From Trichocoleus desertorum NBK24 (GTDB taxonomy: Bacteria; Cyanobacteriota; Cyanobacteriia; FACHB-46), in NCBI RefSeq assembly GCF_030409055.1, contig NZ_CP116619.1, positions 2,122,628 to 2,186,627 on the forward strand: a DNA stretch of 64,000 nucleotides. Reading direction: 5' to 3'. Both the position numbers and the translations under genes were made by a program. The notes beneath the pieces are model-generated. The model worked only from the letters and a program-made list of their open reading frames with translations, was not told the origin of the DNA and did not search any database. Shown piece after piece: positions 63,964 to 64,000 of this stretch (positions are counted from its first letter, which is position 1; the number at the start of each line of letters is the position of its first letter).

Positions 63964-64000
63964 GGCAGCTCGCCTCGCTACAGACATGATGCGATCGCCA

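Noticed and set aside
1-64000. CRISPR arrays or cas genes
   Set aside because: No regularly spaced identical repeats were seen; the Cas4-like cysteines belong to the TM0106 protein.
1-64000. GCGATCGC repeats as a regulatory or restriction-related island
   Set aside because: This is the well-known HIP1 octamer, spread through coding and non-coding DNA of many cyanobacteria.

Overview
The window is chromosomal DNA from a cyanobacterium. It carries psbD-psbC, ycf4, a Tic20 homologue, an FtsH2-type thylakoid protease, a CruP-type lycopene cyclase homologue and a PCP-reductase-domain protein. The HIP1 octamer GCGATCGC recurs throughout. Gene order is mosaic, with short operons on both strands, as is usual for filamentous and other large-genome cyanobacteria. 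The sequence alone does not fix the genus.

Region 1 (1-4050) is a pile of insertion sequences. A truncated ISKra4-type element abuts the remains of an ISAs1 element. That ISAs1 element is split by a complete IS4-family element with an 8-bp target duplication. A second IS4-like element sits inside the C-terminal remnant of an older gene, and removing it through one copy of an 8-bp repeat restores the reading frame.

Region 2 (4053-22400) is mostly core metabolism: a family 2 glycosyltransferase, argG, a DedA protein, a STAS protein, a three-gene overlapping cluster (thioredoxin-reductase-like flavoprotein, coiled-coil protein, conserved unknown), rpsF, an FAH-family hydrolase, tic20, glyA, a WecA/MraY-type sugar-phosphate transferase, cinA, a 43-residue small protein, aroQ, a NAGPA-type phosphodiester glycosidase, miaE, a GNAT enzyme, a possible papain-fold protein, coaD and a DivIVA-like coiled-coil protein.

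Region 3 (22500-35150) holds a DUF2157/GDYXXLXY membrane pair, a SufR-like regulator, a SirB1-type protein, a cNMP-domain protein, cruP, a ketoacyl-ACP synthase, a cyclophilin lipoprotein, ycf4 divergent from psbD-psbC, and a PCP-reductase-domain protein.

Region 4 (35170-50710) holds an SNF2 helicase/SWIM pair with a palindrome inside the helicase gene, a GNAT enzyme, pnp, tpiA, a hybrid-type sensor pair (response regulator plus 7TM-PAS histidine kinase), folP, a band-7 protein, a DUF1400 alpha/beta hydrolase and a CAP protein.

Region 5 (50850-64000) holds yjbQ, a GT-B-like glycosyltransferase, a cystine C-S lyase homologue, a secreted protein with PxEEM repeats, a TM0106-type nuclease with Cas4-like cysteines, a GNAT enzyme, tRNA-Asp, gltX, a secreted unknown, a chromosomal ParM-like actin with a coiled-coil partner, ftsH and a DUF6464-type protein.

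Most genes are ordinary and intact. The observations most worth following are the nested insertion sequences with footprints, the repeat embedded in the SNF2 helicase gene, the ParM/ParR-like pair on a chromosome-like background, the TrxR-like flavoprotein lacking a clear NADPH motif, the TM0106 nuclease and the unlisted small ORF before aroQ.
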